The notes under the pieces: model-generated
Told to the model about the DNA's origin: nothing
Databases searched by the model: none
Seen by the model: only the letters and a program-made list of their open reading frames with translations
Translations under genes and position numbers: made by a program
Shown: one piece after another, positions 7,838-15,367 of the stretch
How the letters are laid out: the number at the start of each line of letters is the position of its first letter
How positions within the stretch are numbered: the first letter of the stretch is position 1
Assembly (NCBI RefSeq): GCF_018403685.1
Contig: NZ_BOVK01000056.1
Span: 1-36,348, forward strand
Length of the DNA stretch: 36,348 nucleotides
Direction: 5' to 3'
From: Xylanibacillus composti
GTDB taxonomy: Bacteria; Bacillota; Bacilli; Paenibacillales; K13

Positions 7838-8785
7838 ATGGAAGTCGTCAAAATCTCACCGCGCGGCTATTGCTATGGTGTCGTCGATGCGATGGTGCTG
7901 GCCATGCAAACGGCGAAAAATTTAGACTTGCCCAGACCCATTTATATATTAGGCATGATCGTGCATAACAAGCATGTTACCGATGCTTTTGAGAAGGAAG
8001 GCGTCATCACGCTGGATGGCGAAAACCGTCTTGAAATACTCGAGAAGGTTGAACAGGGCACAGTGATCTTCACGGCGCACGGCGTTTCCCCGGAGGTGCG
8101 GAAGGCCGCCAGGGACAAAGGGCTGACCGTTGTCGACGCAACGTGTCCGGACGTGACCCGCACCCATGATTTGATTCGGGAGAAGGCCGCGGAGGGCTAC
8201 GCTATTATTTATATAGGCAAGAAAGGACATCCGGAACCCGAAGGCGCTTGCGGGATTGCGCCGGACCATGTTCATCTGATCGAGCGTGAGGAAGAAATCG
8301 ACCAGCTTTCGCTGGAGACGGACCGGATCATTATTACGAACCAGACGACAATGAGCCAATGGGACATCCGGCACATCATGAACAAGCTGCTGGCCAAATT
8401 TCCGACAGCGGAAATTCACAACGAAATTTGCCTGGCTACACAAGTTCGGCAGGAGGCTGTGGCGGAGCAGGCGAAAGCTTGCGATCTGGTCATTGTGGTC
8501 GGTGACCCGCGCAGCAACAACTCGAATCGGCTTGCCCAGGTATCGCAGGAGATTGCAGGCGTTCGCGCTTACCGGGTCGCGGATGTGACCGAGGTCCAGA
8601 CGAGCTGGCTGCTGCACGCCAGAAAAGTCGGCGTTACCTCCGGGGCATCGACGCCTACGCCGATTACTAAAGAAGTCATCGCTTATTTGGAACAATTCGA
8701 TCCGCATAATACCGCTACCTGGAAAGTGCAACGAACAGTGGATATGGATCGGTTATTGCCTAGAGCGAAGCAGAAGACGCCATAA
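7838..8785 (+). CDS. ispH: 4-Hydroxy-3-methylbut-2-enyl diphosphate reductase
   Basis: This enzyme performs the last step of the MEP isoprenoid pathway, reducing HMBPP to IPP and DMAPP with a 4Fe-4S cluster in the cytosol. The 315-aa product has the three cluster cysteines: Cys12 (RGYCYGV), Cys103 (DATCPDV) and Cys198 (NEICLAT). The substrate-binding histidines VHNKHV and [10 protein letters not shown] are also present, along with GHPEPEG, which carries the catalytic Glu. The length is normal. The ribosome-binding site is modest (GGAAAGG about 13 bases upstream). It is flanked by its own promoter and terminator, so it is probably a single-gene unit. Confidence 0.95.
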   Translation: MEVVKISPRGYCYGVVDAMVLAMQTAKNLDLPRPIYILGMIVHNKHVTDAFEKEGVITLDGENRLEILEKVEQGTVIFTAHGVSPEVRKAARDKGLTVVDATCPDVTRTHDLIREKAAEGYAIIYIGKKGHPEPEGACGIAPDHVHLIEREEEIDQLSLETDRIIITNQTTMSQWDIRHIMNKLLAKFPTAEIHNEICLATQVRQEAVAEQAKACDLVIVVGDPRSNNSNRLAQVSQEIAGVRAYRVADVTEVQTSWLLHARKVGVTSGASTPTPITKEVIAYLEQFDPHNTATWKVQRTVDMDRLLPRAKQKTP

Positions 8786-8794
8786 CCATATTTG

Positions 8795-8825
8795 GAGAAT
8801 CGGCCGCTTTGGCCGATTCTCTTTC
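8795..8825 (+). terminator. Rho-independent terminator after ispH
   Basis: GAGAATCGGCC pairs perfectly with GGCCGATTCTC around a 5-base loop. The T tail is short (CTTTC). Confidence 0.75.
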
Positions 8826-8846
8826 ATAGGATGGGCAAATTAACAC

Positions 8847-8875
8847 TTGACTGAATGGAAAGGTCCAAGTATAGT
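8847..8875 (+). promoter_or_regulatory. SigA-type promoter for aroF
   Basis: TTGACT (8847-8852), a 17-base spacer and TATAGT (8870-8875) form a near-consensus promoter. It leaves a leader of about 100 bases before the aroF start. Confidence 0.75.
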
Positions 8876-8901
8876 GGAAATATAAAATCTTGCTTTAGTG
8901 C

Positions 8902-8939
8902 TTAAAAGCGTATAAGCGTCACAGCGTATAAGCGGTTAA
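8902..8939. repeat. Duplicated AGCGTATAAGCG motif in the aroF leader
   Basis: AGCGTATAAGCG occurs at 8907-8918 and 8923-8934. The pair is bracketed by the inverted pentamers CTTAA (8901-8905) and TTAAG (8936-8940). It lies downstream of the predicted transcription start and could be an operator or an RNA element. No known motif was recognised. Confidence 0.5.
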
Positions 8940-8983
8940 GTGCGAAAGAAACAACCAACAGAACGCAAAAAGGAGAGAATACG

Positions 8984-10081
8984 ATGATTGCTATTACTTC
9001 CAGCCATATTTCTGACGAGCGTATAGAAGAAATTGTTCAGCATATTGAGAAATTCGGTGTCGCAGCCCACGTGTCTAAGGGGACAGACCGTACGGTAATC
9101 GGCATTATTGGCAAGGCAGATCCTGCGCTGGCCGAGCAGCTGCGGGCGATGAAAGACGTGGAAAATGTCATTAAAATTTCGAAGTCTTACAAGCTGGCGA
9201 GCCGGGATTTCCATCCTGACAATACCGTGATCAAAATTAAGGATGTCGAGATTGGCGGCGATCAGCTTGTTGTCATGGGCGGGCCATGCGCGGTAGAATC
9301 GCCGGAGCAAATCGATTTGATTGCCCGCCTGGTCAAGGCGGCAGGCGGCCAAGTGCTGCGCGGCGGCGCATTCAAGCCGAGAACAGGTCCTTACAGCTTC
9401 CAGGGAGTCGGGGTAGAAGGTTTGGAAATGATGGCGGAAGCCGGCAGGAAGCATGGACTCCTGACGATTACCGAGGTCATGACGCCGGAATACGTGGATA
9501 TTTGCGCCGAGCATGCCGACATTCTTCAAGTCGGAACGCGCAACATGCAGAACTTCGATTTGCTGCGCAAGCTGGGTACGATTCAGACGCCAGTGCTGCT
9601 GAAGCGCGGCTTCAGCGCTACTTATGACGAGTTCCTGAATGCGGCTGAGTACATCCTGGCGGGAGGAAATCCGAACGTCATGCTGTGCGAGCGGGGCATT
9701 CGCACGTTCGAAACCTATACCCGCAATACGCTGGACCTGTCTGCCGTTCCTGTTCTGCAATCGCTGAGCCATCTGCCGGTTATCGCAGACCCGAGCCATG
9801 GAACCGGTCGCCGCGAGCTGGTTGAGCCGATGTGCCGGGCGTCGGTGGCGGCTGGAGCGGATGGGCTGATCATCGAAATGCACAATGATCCGGACAATTC
9901 CATGACAGGCGACGGCGTGCAGTCCCTCTTCCCGGATCAATTCGCGAACCTGCTCGTCGATCTGGAGAAGCTGGCCGAGGTGCTCGGACGGAAGTTCGAT
10001 ACGCCGAAACAGCGTATCGTGCGCGGAGCGGATGAGGCGAGCTGGCTGACAGAGGATGAACTGGCCGCCGCCGGCCGATAA
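8984..10081 (+). CDS. aroF: 3-Deoxy-7-phosphoheptulonate (DAHP) synthase, AroG-beta/AroA type
   Basis: This enzyme starts the shikimate pathway by joining phosphoenolpyruvate and erythrose 4-phosphate. The 365-aa product has an N-terminal ferredoxin-like regulatory domain (about 1-70), like the Thermotoga enzyme and unlike B. subtilis AroA, whose N-terminus is a chorismate mutase. The TIM-barrel catalytic domain follows: GGPCAVES with metal ligand Cys102, KPRTGPYSFQG, and DPSHGTGRR with a metal-binding His. A hydrophilic tail of about 35 residues extends beyond the barrel. An AAAGGAGAG ribosome-binding site precedes the ATG. The gene stands alone between promoter and terminator. The N-terminal domain suggests feedback control by an aromatic amino acid (inference). 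Confidence 0.93.
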   Translation: MIAITSSHISDERIEEIVQHIEKFGVAAHVSKGTDRTVIGIIGKADPALAEQLRAMKDVENVIKISKSYKLASRDFHPDNTVIKIKDVEIGGDQLVVMGGPCAVESPEQIDLIARLVKAAGGQVLRGGAFKPRTGPYSFQGVGVEGLEMMAEAGRKHGLLTITEVMTPEYVDICAEHADILQVGTRNMQNFDLLRKLGTIQTPVLLKRGFSATYDEFLNAAEYILAGGNPNVMLCERGIRTFETYTRNTLDLSAVPVLQSLSHLPVIADPSHGTGRRELVEPMCRASVAAGADGLIIEMHNDPDNSMTGDGVQSLFPDQFANLLVDLEKLAEVLGRKFDTPKQRIVRGADEASWLTEDELAAAGR

Positions 10082-10120
10082 GGTTTGGAGCGGGTTCTAA
10101 CTAGATCGGATATTCATCAT

Positions 10121-10159
10121 AAAGGTTGGGCAGAGATTTACTTCTGCCCAACCTTTTTT
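10121..10159 (+). terminator. Rho-independent terminator after aroF
   Basis: AGGTTGGGCAGA pairs with TCTGCCCAACCT over a small loop, followed by a run of T. It is a strong textbook hairpin. Confidence 0.92.
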
Positions 10160-10196
10160 CTTTTTTTGGATGTGCTGGAAGGGACATGTTCCAATG

Positions 10197-10213
10197 TGTA
10201 AGGATATCTAACA
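10197..10213 (+). promoter_or_regulatory. GlnR/TnrA-like operator upstream of glnA
   Basis: The 17-bp sequence TGTAAGGATATCTAACA fits the GlnR/TnrA consensus TGTNANAWWWTMTNACA with one mismatch. It lies about 30 bp upstream of the -35 box of glnA, a position used for nitrogen control of glutamine synthetase in Bacillus and Paenibacillus. Confidence 0.75.
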
Positions 10214-10241
10214 TAGATATAAAAAATACCTGACATAAGTA

Positions 10242-10271
10242 TTGACGCAGGAGAAGGCATCGTTTTATAAT
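10242..10271 (+). promoter_or_regulatory. SigA-type promoter for glnA
   Basis: TTGACG (10242-10247) and a perfect TATAAT (10266-10271) are separated by 18 bases. The leader is about 70 bases long. Confidence 0.75.
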
Positions 10272-10348
10272 AACGTCTATAAAGTTCAAAAACTTGAACG
10301 ATTGCCTGCTCAAGCGAGGTTAATGTTCGGAATTTAGGAGGAATTACC

Positions 10349-11773
10349 ATGTCAATTCAAAACGTTATGAGCATCATTAAGGAAAAAGGTATTGAATTTG
10401 TAGATTTCCGTTTTGTCGACTTGTCCGGCAAAGCTCATCACATTACAGTACCTGCTAGTGAAGTCTCGGAAGAAACCTTTGAGGTTGGGGTAGCCTTCGA
10501 CGGATCCTCGATTCCAGGTTTCCGCGGCATTGAAGAGTCCGATATGGTTATGATGCCGGATACCGCATCTGTATTTGTCGATCCATTTACAGCGCACGCT
10601 ACTTTGAACGTCATGTGCAACATTTTCACTCCTGAAGGCGAGCGCTACGACCGCGATCCGCGCGGCATTGCTCAGAAAGCAGAGGAATACTTGCAAACCA
10701 CTGGAGTTGGCACGGCAGCGTTCTTTGCACCGGAATCGGAATTTTTCATTTTTGACGATGTGCGATATGAGAGCGGCCAGCAAGGTTCTTTTTATGAAGT
10801 AGATTCCGAAGAAGCGGCCTGGAACACAGGACGGAAAGAAGAAGGCGGCAACCTGGGGTTCAAGATTCGCAATAAGGGCGGATATGTGCCTGTACAGCCT
10901 GTTGACAAGCAGCAGGACATCCGCAGTGAGATCGTACGCCTGCTGGTTGAATCCGGCCTGCGCGTTGAGCGTCATCACCATGAGGTTGCTACAGCCGGAC
11001 AAGGGGAAATCAACTTCCGCTTTGATGCTCTGACCAAGACAGCTGACAACCTGTTGAAATACAAGTACATCGTGCATAACACAGCACAGCAGTACGGCAA
11101 AGTTGCAACCTTCATGCCGAAGCCGCTGTTCGGCGACAATGGCAGCGGTATGCACGTACACCAATCGATCTTCGACGGCGATACTCCGCTGTTCTATGAA
11201 AAAGGCGCGTATGCGAACCTGAGCGAGACAGCCATGTACTACATTGGCGGCATCCTGCATCACGCACCGGCTTTGATCGCGCTGACCAACCCGAGCACCA
11301 ACTCGTTCAAGCGTCTTGTTCCTGGTTATGAAGCTCCGGTCAATCTTGTCTTCTCCAAGGGCAACCGTTCCGCAGCCGTGCGCATCCCGGTTGCGGCAGT
11401 AACGCCAAAGGGCTGCCGGATCGAATTCCGTACGCCGGACTCCACGGCGAACCCTTATCTGGCTTTTGCGGCTATGCTGTTGGCGGGTCTGGACGGCATC
11501 CAGAACAAGATTGATCCGCGCAAGCTGGGCTATGGTCCGCTGGACAAGAACATCTACGAGCTGTCCGATGCGGAGAAGAAGGAAATCCGCAGTGTGCCGG
11601 CAAGCTTGGAAGAAGCGCTGGACGCACTGGAAGCCGACCACGACTTCCTGCTTAAGGGCGACGTGTTCAGCAAGTCCTTCATCGAAAACTATCTGGACTT
11701 CAAGCGTTCGGAAGCGAAGCAAGTGGCCATTCGTGTCCATCCGCACGAGTACTCCTTGTACTTCGATTGCTAA
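10349..11773 (+). CDS. glnA: Type I glutamine synthetase, GSI-beta-like
   Basis: This cytosolic dodecameric enzyme makes glutamine from glutamate, ammonia and ATP. The 474-aa product is longer than the roughly 444-aa GSI-alpha enzymes of Bacillus. Signature motifs include VAFDGSSIPGF, the ATP-site segment KPLFGDNGSGMHVHQS, and the active-site flap and Arg region NPSTNSFKRLVPGYEAP. The C-terminal part (GPLDKNIYELSDAEKKEI) lines up with the adenylylation loop of enterobacterial GSI-beta, and Tyr403 sits at the modified position. No glnR gene is next to it, unlike the B. subtilis glnRA operon, but a GlnR/TnrA-like site lies upstream. AGGAGG precedes the ATG. A terminator follows. Confidence 0.95.
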   Translation: MSIQNVMSIIKEKGIEFVDFRFVDLSGKAHHITVPASEVSEETFEVGVAFDGSSIPGFRGIEESDMVMMPDTASVFVDPFTAHATLNVMCNIFTPEGERYDRDPRGIAQKAEEYLQTTGVGTAAFFAPESEFFIFDDVRYESGQQGSFYEVDSEEAAWNTGRKEEGGNLGFKIRNKGGYVPVQPVDKQQDIRSEIVRLLVESGLRVERHHHEVATAGQGEINFRFDALTKTADNLLKYKYIVHNTAQQYGKVATFMPKPLFGDNGSGMHVHQSIFDGDTPLFYEKGAYANLSETAMYYIGGILHHAPALIALTNPSTNSFKRLVPGYEAPVNLVFSKGNRSAAVRIPVAAVTPKGCRIEFRTPDSTANPYLAFAAMLLAGLDGIQNKIDPRKLGYGPLDKNIYELSDAEKKEIRSVPASLEEALDALEADHDFLLKGDVFSKSFIENYLDFKRSEAKQVAIRVHPHEYSLYFDC

Positions 11774-11828
11774 TTTCAGAAGCCGCGTTATCCGGTATCA
11801 TGCTTCTATTCTTATATCCGTGAATGTT

Positions 11829-11883
11829 GGGCTGTTCTCCCGCGCATGCTGCATGTTAGCGGGAGGGCGGCTCTTTGTTTTTT
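11829..11883 (+). terminator. Rho-independent terminator after glnA
   Basis: CTCCCGC (11838-11844) pairs with GCGGGAG (11859-11865), extended imperfectly by GGGC and GGCTC on the outside. TTTGTTTTTT follows. Confidence 0.75.
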
Positions 11884-11941
11884 GCGGAGACGTGCATGAA
11901 AGGTTCTGCGGTGCGCACGATAAAGCGTAAGCCAGAAATCC

Positions 11942-11970
11942 ATGACAGGGAAGGCGTTTCCTGTTATAAT
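11942..11970 (+). promoter_or_regulatory. Promoter for serC
   Basis: ATGACA (11942-11947), a 17-base spacer and TATAAT (11965-11970) preceded by TG give a strong SigA-type promoter with an extended -10. Confidence 0.7.
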
Positions 11971-12007
11971 CTATTCATATTATAAACGTGGAGAAGGTGT
12001 GGTAGAG

Positions 12008-13096
12008 ATGAGTAAACGCGCGTATAATTTCAATGCAGGCCCCGCCGCGCTGCCGCTGGAAGTGCTGCAGCAAGCTCAGGCAGAGCTGGTTGATTATAAG
12101 GGCATCGGCATGTCGATCATGGAGATTTCCCATCGCAGCAAGGAATACGATGCTGTCCATGCCGAGGCGCAGGAGCTGTTCAAAGAGCTGCTCAACATCC
12201 CGGACGGCTACAAAGTGCTTTTCCTGCAAGGCGGAGCAAGCACGCAATTCGCCATGGTGCCAATGAATCTGCTGAGCGGCGGCAAGGTTGCCCATTATGT
12301 ACATACCGGCAGCTGGGCTAATAAAGCGATCAAGGAAGCGAAGCTGTTCGGCGAGGTCGCCATAGCGGCATCGTCTAAGGATAGCGAGTTTACCCATGTA
12401 CCGGACCTGAGCAATCTGAGTCTGGGCAGCGACGCTGCCTATTTGCATATTACCTCGAACGAAACAATCGGCGGCATCCAGTACAAGCAGTATCCTGCAA
12501 CAGGAAGCGTGCCGCTCGTGGCCGACATGTCGAGCGATATTTTGTGCCGTCCGATCGATGTCAGCCAGTTCGGCTTGATTTATGCGGGAGCGCAGAAGAA
12601 TCTGGGGCCTTCCGGCGTAACAGTAGTGATCTTGCGCGAGGATCTGGCGAAGGAAGCGCCGGAAAGCCTGCCTACCATGATGCGCTATGCTACACACGTT
12701 GAAGGGGATTCCCTCTACAATACACCTCCGGTATTTTCCGTTTATATGGTCGGACTAGTCCTCAAGTGGATTAAGAGCAATGGCGGTCTGGCGGCAATGG
12801 AGCAAAGCAATGAGGCCAAGACAAAGCTGATCTACGATGCGATTGACGCAAGCGGCGGATTTTATCGAGGCGTAGCTGCGCAGAGCAGCCGCTCCACCAT
12901 GAATATTACATTCAGGATGGCGGACGAAGAGATGGAGAAGCGCTTCCTGCAGGAGGCCGCAGCTCAAGGATTTGTAGGCCTGAAAGGACATCGCAGCGTC
13001 GGAGGTCTGCGGGCTTCGACTTACAATGCCGTACCGTTCGAAGCCTGCCGGGCGCTAGCCGAATTCATGGTTGATTTCCAAAAGCGAAGCGGCTAA
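12008..13096 (+). CDS. serC: Phosphoserine aminotransferase
   Basis: SerC transfers the amino group from glutamate to 3-phosphohydroxypyruvate in serine synthesis, using pyridoxal phosphate. The 362-aa product begins with the typical YNFNAGPAALPLEV and has QGGASTQF, the SerC phosphate-binding region. The PLP lysine is Lys197 in YAGAQKNLGPSG. It ends with GLKGHRSVGGLRASTYNA, which contributes Arg residues to substrate binding. The start at 12008 follows GGAGAAGG and gives the family's normal N-terminus. The frame stays open 22 codons further up, across the promoter, and that extension is rejected. It is probably a single-gene unit with its own promoter. Confidence 0.95.
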   Translation: MSKRAYNFNAGPAALPLEVLQQAQAELVDYKGIGMSIMEISHRSKEYDAVHAEAQELFKELLNIPDGYKVLFLQGGASTQFAMVPMNLLSGGKVAHYVHTGSWANKAIKEAKLFGEVAIAASSKDSEFTHVPDLSNLSLGSDAAYLHITSNETIGGIQYKQYPATGSVPLVADMSSDILCRPIDVSQFGLIYAGAQKNLGPSGVTVVILREDLAKEAPESLPTMMRYATHVEGDSLYNTPPVFSVYMVGLVLKWIKSNGGLAAMEQSNEAKTKLIYDAIDASGGFYRGVAAQSSRSTMNITFRMADEEMEKRFLQEAAAQGFVGLKGHRSVGGLRASTYNAVPFEACRALAEFMVDFQKRSG

Positions 13097-13202
13097 AAAA
13101 GAAGAAAGAAACGAAGGGCAGCCGGAGTGCTGTCCTTGTTTGTGTATAGGGTCGAGATGCCGGGATGAATGAGCGGTTCGCTGCAGCAGGCAGACAAGCA
13201 TA

Positions 13203-13243
13203 AGAAGAAGCCCCTCATCGGGGGCTTTCGAGGGACTTCTTCT
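13203..13243. terminator. Hairpin between convergent serC and the PhoP-like regulator
   Basis: AGCCCC and GGGGCT form a tight stem nested inside AGAAGAAG and CTTCTTCT. T runs are weak on both sides, so function as a bidirectional terminator is likely but not certain. Confidence 0.55.
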
Positions 13244-13276
13244 ATCGAAATGGAGGAAATAGCGTATAAAAAAGCA

Positions 13277-13990
13277 TTAGACAGCCGATTCGCTGGTAGC
13301 CGGGACGGCTAGTTTATAACCGACGCTGCGAACGGTCAAGATGTATTCAGGACTTCTGGCGTTCTTCTCAATCTTGTCGCGAAGATGGCTGATATGCACA
13401 TCCACAATGCGCGTATCGCCGAGAAAGTGATAATCCCATACGCCGTGAAGCAGCTGCTGTCTGGACAAAACCTTCCCGCGGTACTTGCACAGGAACAGCA
13501 GCAGTTCAAATTCCTTCGGCGTCAGATCAATCGGCTTGCCCTCTACAGTGACTTCATGCAGATCGGGATGAACAACCAGGCTGCCGATGCGGATCGGCTC
13601 CTGAGGGAGAGCTGCCGGGGCTGTTTCCGTCCTGCGGAAAATGGCGCGAATACGGGAAATTAATTCTTGCGGGCTAAACGGCTTAGTCATGTAATCGTCT
13701 GCACCGTTGTCAAGACCGGCGATTTTGTCCGATAAATCTTGCATGGCAGTCAGCATAATAATGGGCACCAGATTTTTCTGATCGCGAAGCTGCTTGCACA
13801 CCTGGTAGCCATCCATCTTGGGAAGCATCAGATCCAGCACGATGAGGTCGGGACGAAAGGTTTGGATCGCTTCGAATACAGTTTCGCCGTCGTAGACACA
13901 ATACACTTCAAATCCGGCCAGCTTCAGATTGAATTCTATCAACATGGAAATGGACGGTTCATCGTCAACCACCAAAATCTTTTTATTCAT
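13277..13990 (-). CDS. PhoP-like OmpR-family response regulator (orphan)
   Basis: This is a DNA-binding regulator. The 237-aa product has a receiver domain (MNKKILVVDDEPS, Asp53 in VLDLMLPKMDG, DDYMTKPFSP) and a winged helix (DLTPKEFELLLFLCKYRGKVLSRQ and the recognition helix TRIVDVHISHLRDKIE). The sequence is close in pattern to B. subtilis PhoP. No histidine kinase is adjacent; the neighbours are serC (convergent) and trmL (divergent), so the partner kinase must lie elsewhere. AAAAGGAG lies 9 bases before the ATG. The tail AVPATSESAV is short and unremarkable. Phased TTAA repeats in the divergent promoter region could be its own binding site. Confidence 0.88.
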   Translation of the reverse strand: MNKKILVVDDEPSISMLIEFNLKLAGFEVYCVYDGETVFEAIQTFRPDLIVLDLMLPKMDGYQVCKQLRDQKNLVPIIMLTAMQDLSDKIAGLDNGADDYMTKPFSPQELISRIRAIFRRTETAPAALPQEPIRIGSLVVHPDLHEVTVEGKPIDLTPKEFELLLFLCKYRGKVLSRQQLLHGVWDYHFLGDTRIVDVHISHLRDKIEKNARSPEYILTVRSVGYKLAVPATSESAV

Positions 13991-14049
13991 GAGTCACGAC
14001 TCCTTTTATACGTGCTGCTTGTGATGCTTCTTATTATGATGGCAGACTA

Positions 14050-14088
14050 TCAACCTTATATTAAGAATGCGTAAAATATATGTTAAAT
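14050..14088. promoter_or_regulatory. 11-bp-phased PHO-box-like repeats between the PhoP-like gene and trmL
   Basis: Hexamers similar to TTAACA recur every 11 bp: TCAACC (14050), TTAAGA (14061), TAAAAT (14072) and TTAAAT (14083). This is the spacing of PhoP boxes and lies in the divergent intergenic region. Individual matches are loose, so the call rests on the phase. Confidence 0.45.
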
Positions 14089-14108
14089 CGAAAGGATTGT
14101 GTTGATCT

Positions 14109-14573
14109 ATGGCATTGCACATCGCTCTGGTAGAGCCGGAAATCCCGGCCAATACAGGCAACATTGCGAGAACATGCGCGGCAACCGGGACGGTGCTGCA
14201 TCTGGTAAGGCCGCTTGGCTTTCAGACGGACGACCGTACGTTGAAGCGGGCGGGACTCGACTACTGGCATGCGGTTGATGTACGCTATTACGATTCCTTT
14301 CGCGAACTGAAGGAGACATATCCGGGTCATCGCTTTTTCTGCGCATCAACGAAAGCGGTCAACCGTTATACTGACATGCAGTATCAGGATGGGGACTTCC
14401 TGGTGTTTGGCAAGGAAACGGCCGGTTTGCCGGCCGAGATCCTGCAGGAACACGCGGAAACCGGCATACGAATACCGATAGGCGATGCGGTGCGTTCCCT
14501 TAATTTGAGCAATTCGGCAGCGATTGTAGTGTTTGAGGCGCTGCGTCAGCTGGATTTCCCGAATTTGAGATAG
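14109..14573 (+). CDS. trmL: tRNA (cytidine/uridine-34 2'-O)-methyltransferase
   Basis: This SPOUT-family enzyme uses S-adenosylmethionine to methylate the ribose of the wobble base 34 in leucine tRNAs. The 154-aa product is the normal minimal length. It shows the N-terminal EPEIPANTGNIARTC, which includes the conserved N-x-G-N-x-x-R motif. The knot region has VFGKETAGLP and IPIGDAVRSLNLSNSAAIVVFEALRQ. The ribosome-binding site is AAAGGA, 12 bases before the ATG. It is divergent from the PhoP-like regulator. No terminator is obvious directly after it. Confidence 0.93.
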   Translation: MALHIALVEPEIPANTGNIARTCAATGTVLHLVRPLGFQTDDRTLKRAGLDYWHAVDVRYYDSFRELKETYPGHRFFCASTKAVNRYTDMQYQDGDFLVFGKETAGLPAEILQEHAETGIRIPIGDAVRSLNLSNSAAIVVFEALRQLDFPNLR

Positions 14574-14783
14574 CGAGCAAGAAGTGTCTTTCCCTTTCCA
14601 ACTTAGACAGTTATTTCTTGACAAGGGACTGAAGAATCAGGAAAATAGTCTTATAGTTTCAACCGGAGCACAGCCAACATGAGTCGAAAGATGGGGGAAG
14701 AAAAGGGTTTCTGACGAACTGTGGCGAATCAATAAGTTGTGCAAGAGATTGGAACGATTATTGAAAAAGGTGAGGTGTACCGA
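14574..14783 (+). other. Leader region of the AbrB-like gene
   Basis: TTGACA at about 14618 could be a -35 box with a weak GAAAAT -10. An 11-codon frame (ATG at 14679, MSRKMGEEKGF) begins 10 bases after a GGAG and ends before abrB. It may be chance. No known riboswitch was recognised. Confidence 0.3.
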
Positions 14784-15038
14784 ATGAAGCCAATCGGAGT
14801 GGTTCGGAAGGTAGATCAATTAGGGAGGATTGTTCTGCCCAAATCGTTACGCAAGCGCTATCAAATGAATGAAGGGGATCCTGTCGAAATCCTGGTAAGC
14901 GGGGATCAAATCATCTTGGAAAAATACAAGCCGAAGTGTGTTTTCTGTACGTCAACAGAAAAAGTGATGGAGTTCAATGATCGAACCATATGCCTGCCCT
15001 GCATTAACGAGATGCAAGCTTATATGGATCGTGCATAA
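14784..15038 (+). CDS. AbrB/SpoVT-family transition-state regulator with two CxxC motifs
   Basis: This is a small DNA-binding protein of the swapped-hairpin AbrB fold, which in Bacilli represses stationary-phase and sporulation genes. The 84-aa product has an N-terminal AbrB domain (GVVRKVDQLGRIVLPKSLRKRYQMNEGDPVEILVSGDQIILEKYKP). Its C-terminal part carries CVFC (Cys52, Cys55) and CLPC (Cys70, Cys73), spaced like a zinc-binding ribbon; B. subtilis AbrB lacks this exact arrangement. The start at 14784 is chosen because AAGGTGAGG precedes it and the AbrB domain begins there. The open frame continues 15 codons upstream without support. A strong terminator follows. Confidence 0.88.
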   Translation: MKPIGVVRKVDQLGRIVLPKSLRKRYQMNEGDPVEILVSGDQIILEKYKPKCVFCTSTEKVMEFNDRTICLPCINEMQAYMDRA

Positions 15039-15053
15039 GCGGCAATGAAAAAA

Positions 15054-15097
15054 GGAACAGCCTCATGGGACGACCCCAAGGCTGCTCTTTTTTTTTT
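15054..15097 (+). terminator. Rho-independent terminator after the AbrB-like gene
   Basis: CAGCCT and AGGCTG close a stem with an inner GGG/CCC pairing, followed by a run of nine or more T. Confidence 0.88.
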
Positions 15098-15112
15098 GCG
15101 ATAGGGACCAAG

Positions 15113-15137
15113 CGAATCCGCTCTGATTGATTCGCTT
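15113..15137 (-). terminator. Inverted repeat after the 34-aa gene
   Basis: GCGAATC and GATTCGC can pair with a loop of about 9 bases. There is no U-tail on the minus strand, so terminator function is doubtful. Confidence 0.35.
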
Positions 15138-15240
15138 ACAGGCCCTTTGTTTTATCGTCGTTGTAGGCAGCCGTCAAAATGGAAGCGAGGAACAGCGTGC
15201 ATACAATCATGACCAGCCAAAATACCGATGAAGTCAACAT
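15136..15240 (-). CDS. Small single-pass membrane protein, 34 aa
   Basis: This short frame has ATG at 15240 and TAA at 15136. It encodes a peptide starting MLTSSVFWLVMIVC with a hydrophobic stretch of about 20 residues (5-25), then a charged tail ending in YNDDKTKGL. A GGAGG motif lies 11 bases upstream of the ATG. A possible -10 box TATAAT on the minus strand lies at 15299-15304. An inverted repeat (AAGCGAATC/GATTCGCTT, 15113-15137) follows the stop, without a T run on this strand. The gene fills an otherwise empty interval. Its function is unknown; a membrane microprotein is the simplest reading. Confidence 0.55.
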   Translation of the reverse strand: MLTSSVFWLVMIVCTLFLASILTAAYNDDKTKGL

Positions 15241-15367
15241 GGTGAAAGCAACCTCCAGTCAAGCGTAATTGGTCCGCGAAATACAAATACCTATAAGTAT
15301 TATACCGAAATCAGGCAAAAAAGAAAATGTGCAATCCTGTGAACATTATTTGACTCTGCCACAGCTT

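Noticed and set aside
8876-8983. T-box or other known riboswitch in the aroF leader
   Set aside because: No T-box sequence (TGGNACC) or specifier stem was seen; only the duplicated motif is supported.
10352-11746. Minus-strand frame of 464 codons across glnA
   Set aside because: It is a shadow of glnA: full overlap with a clear enzyme gene and no family resemblance.
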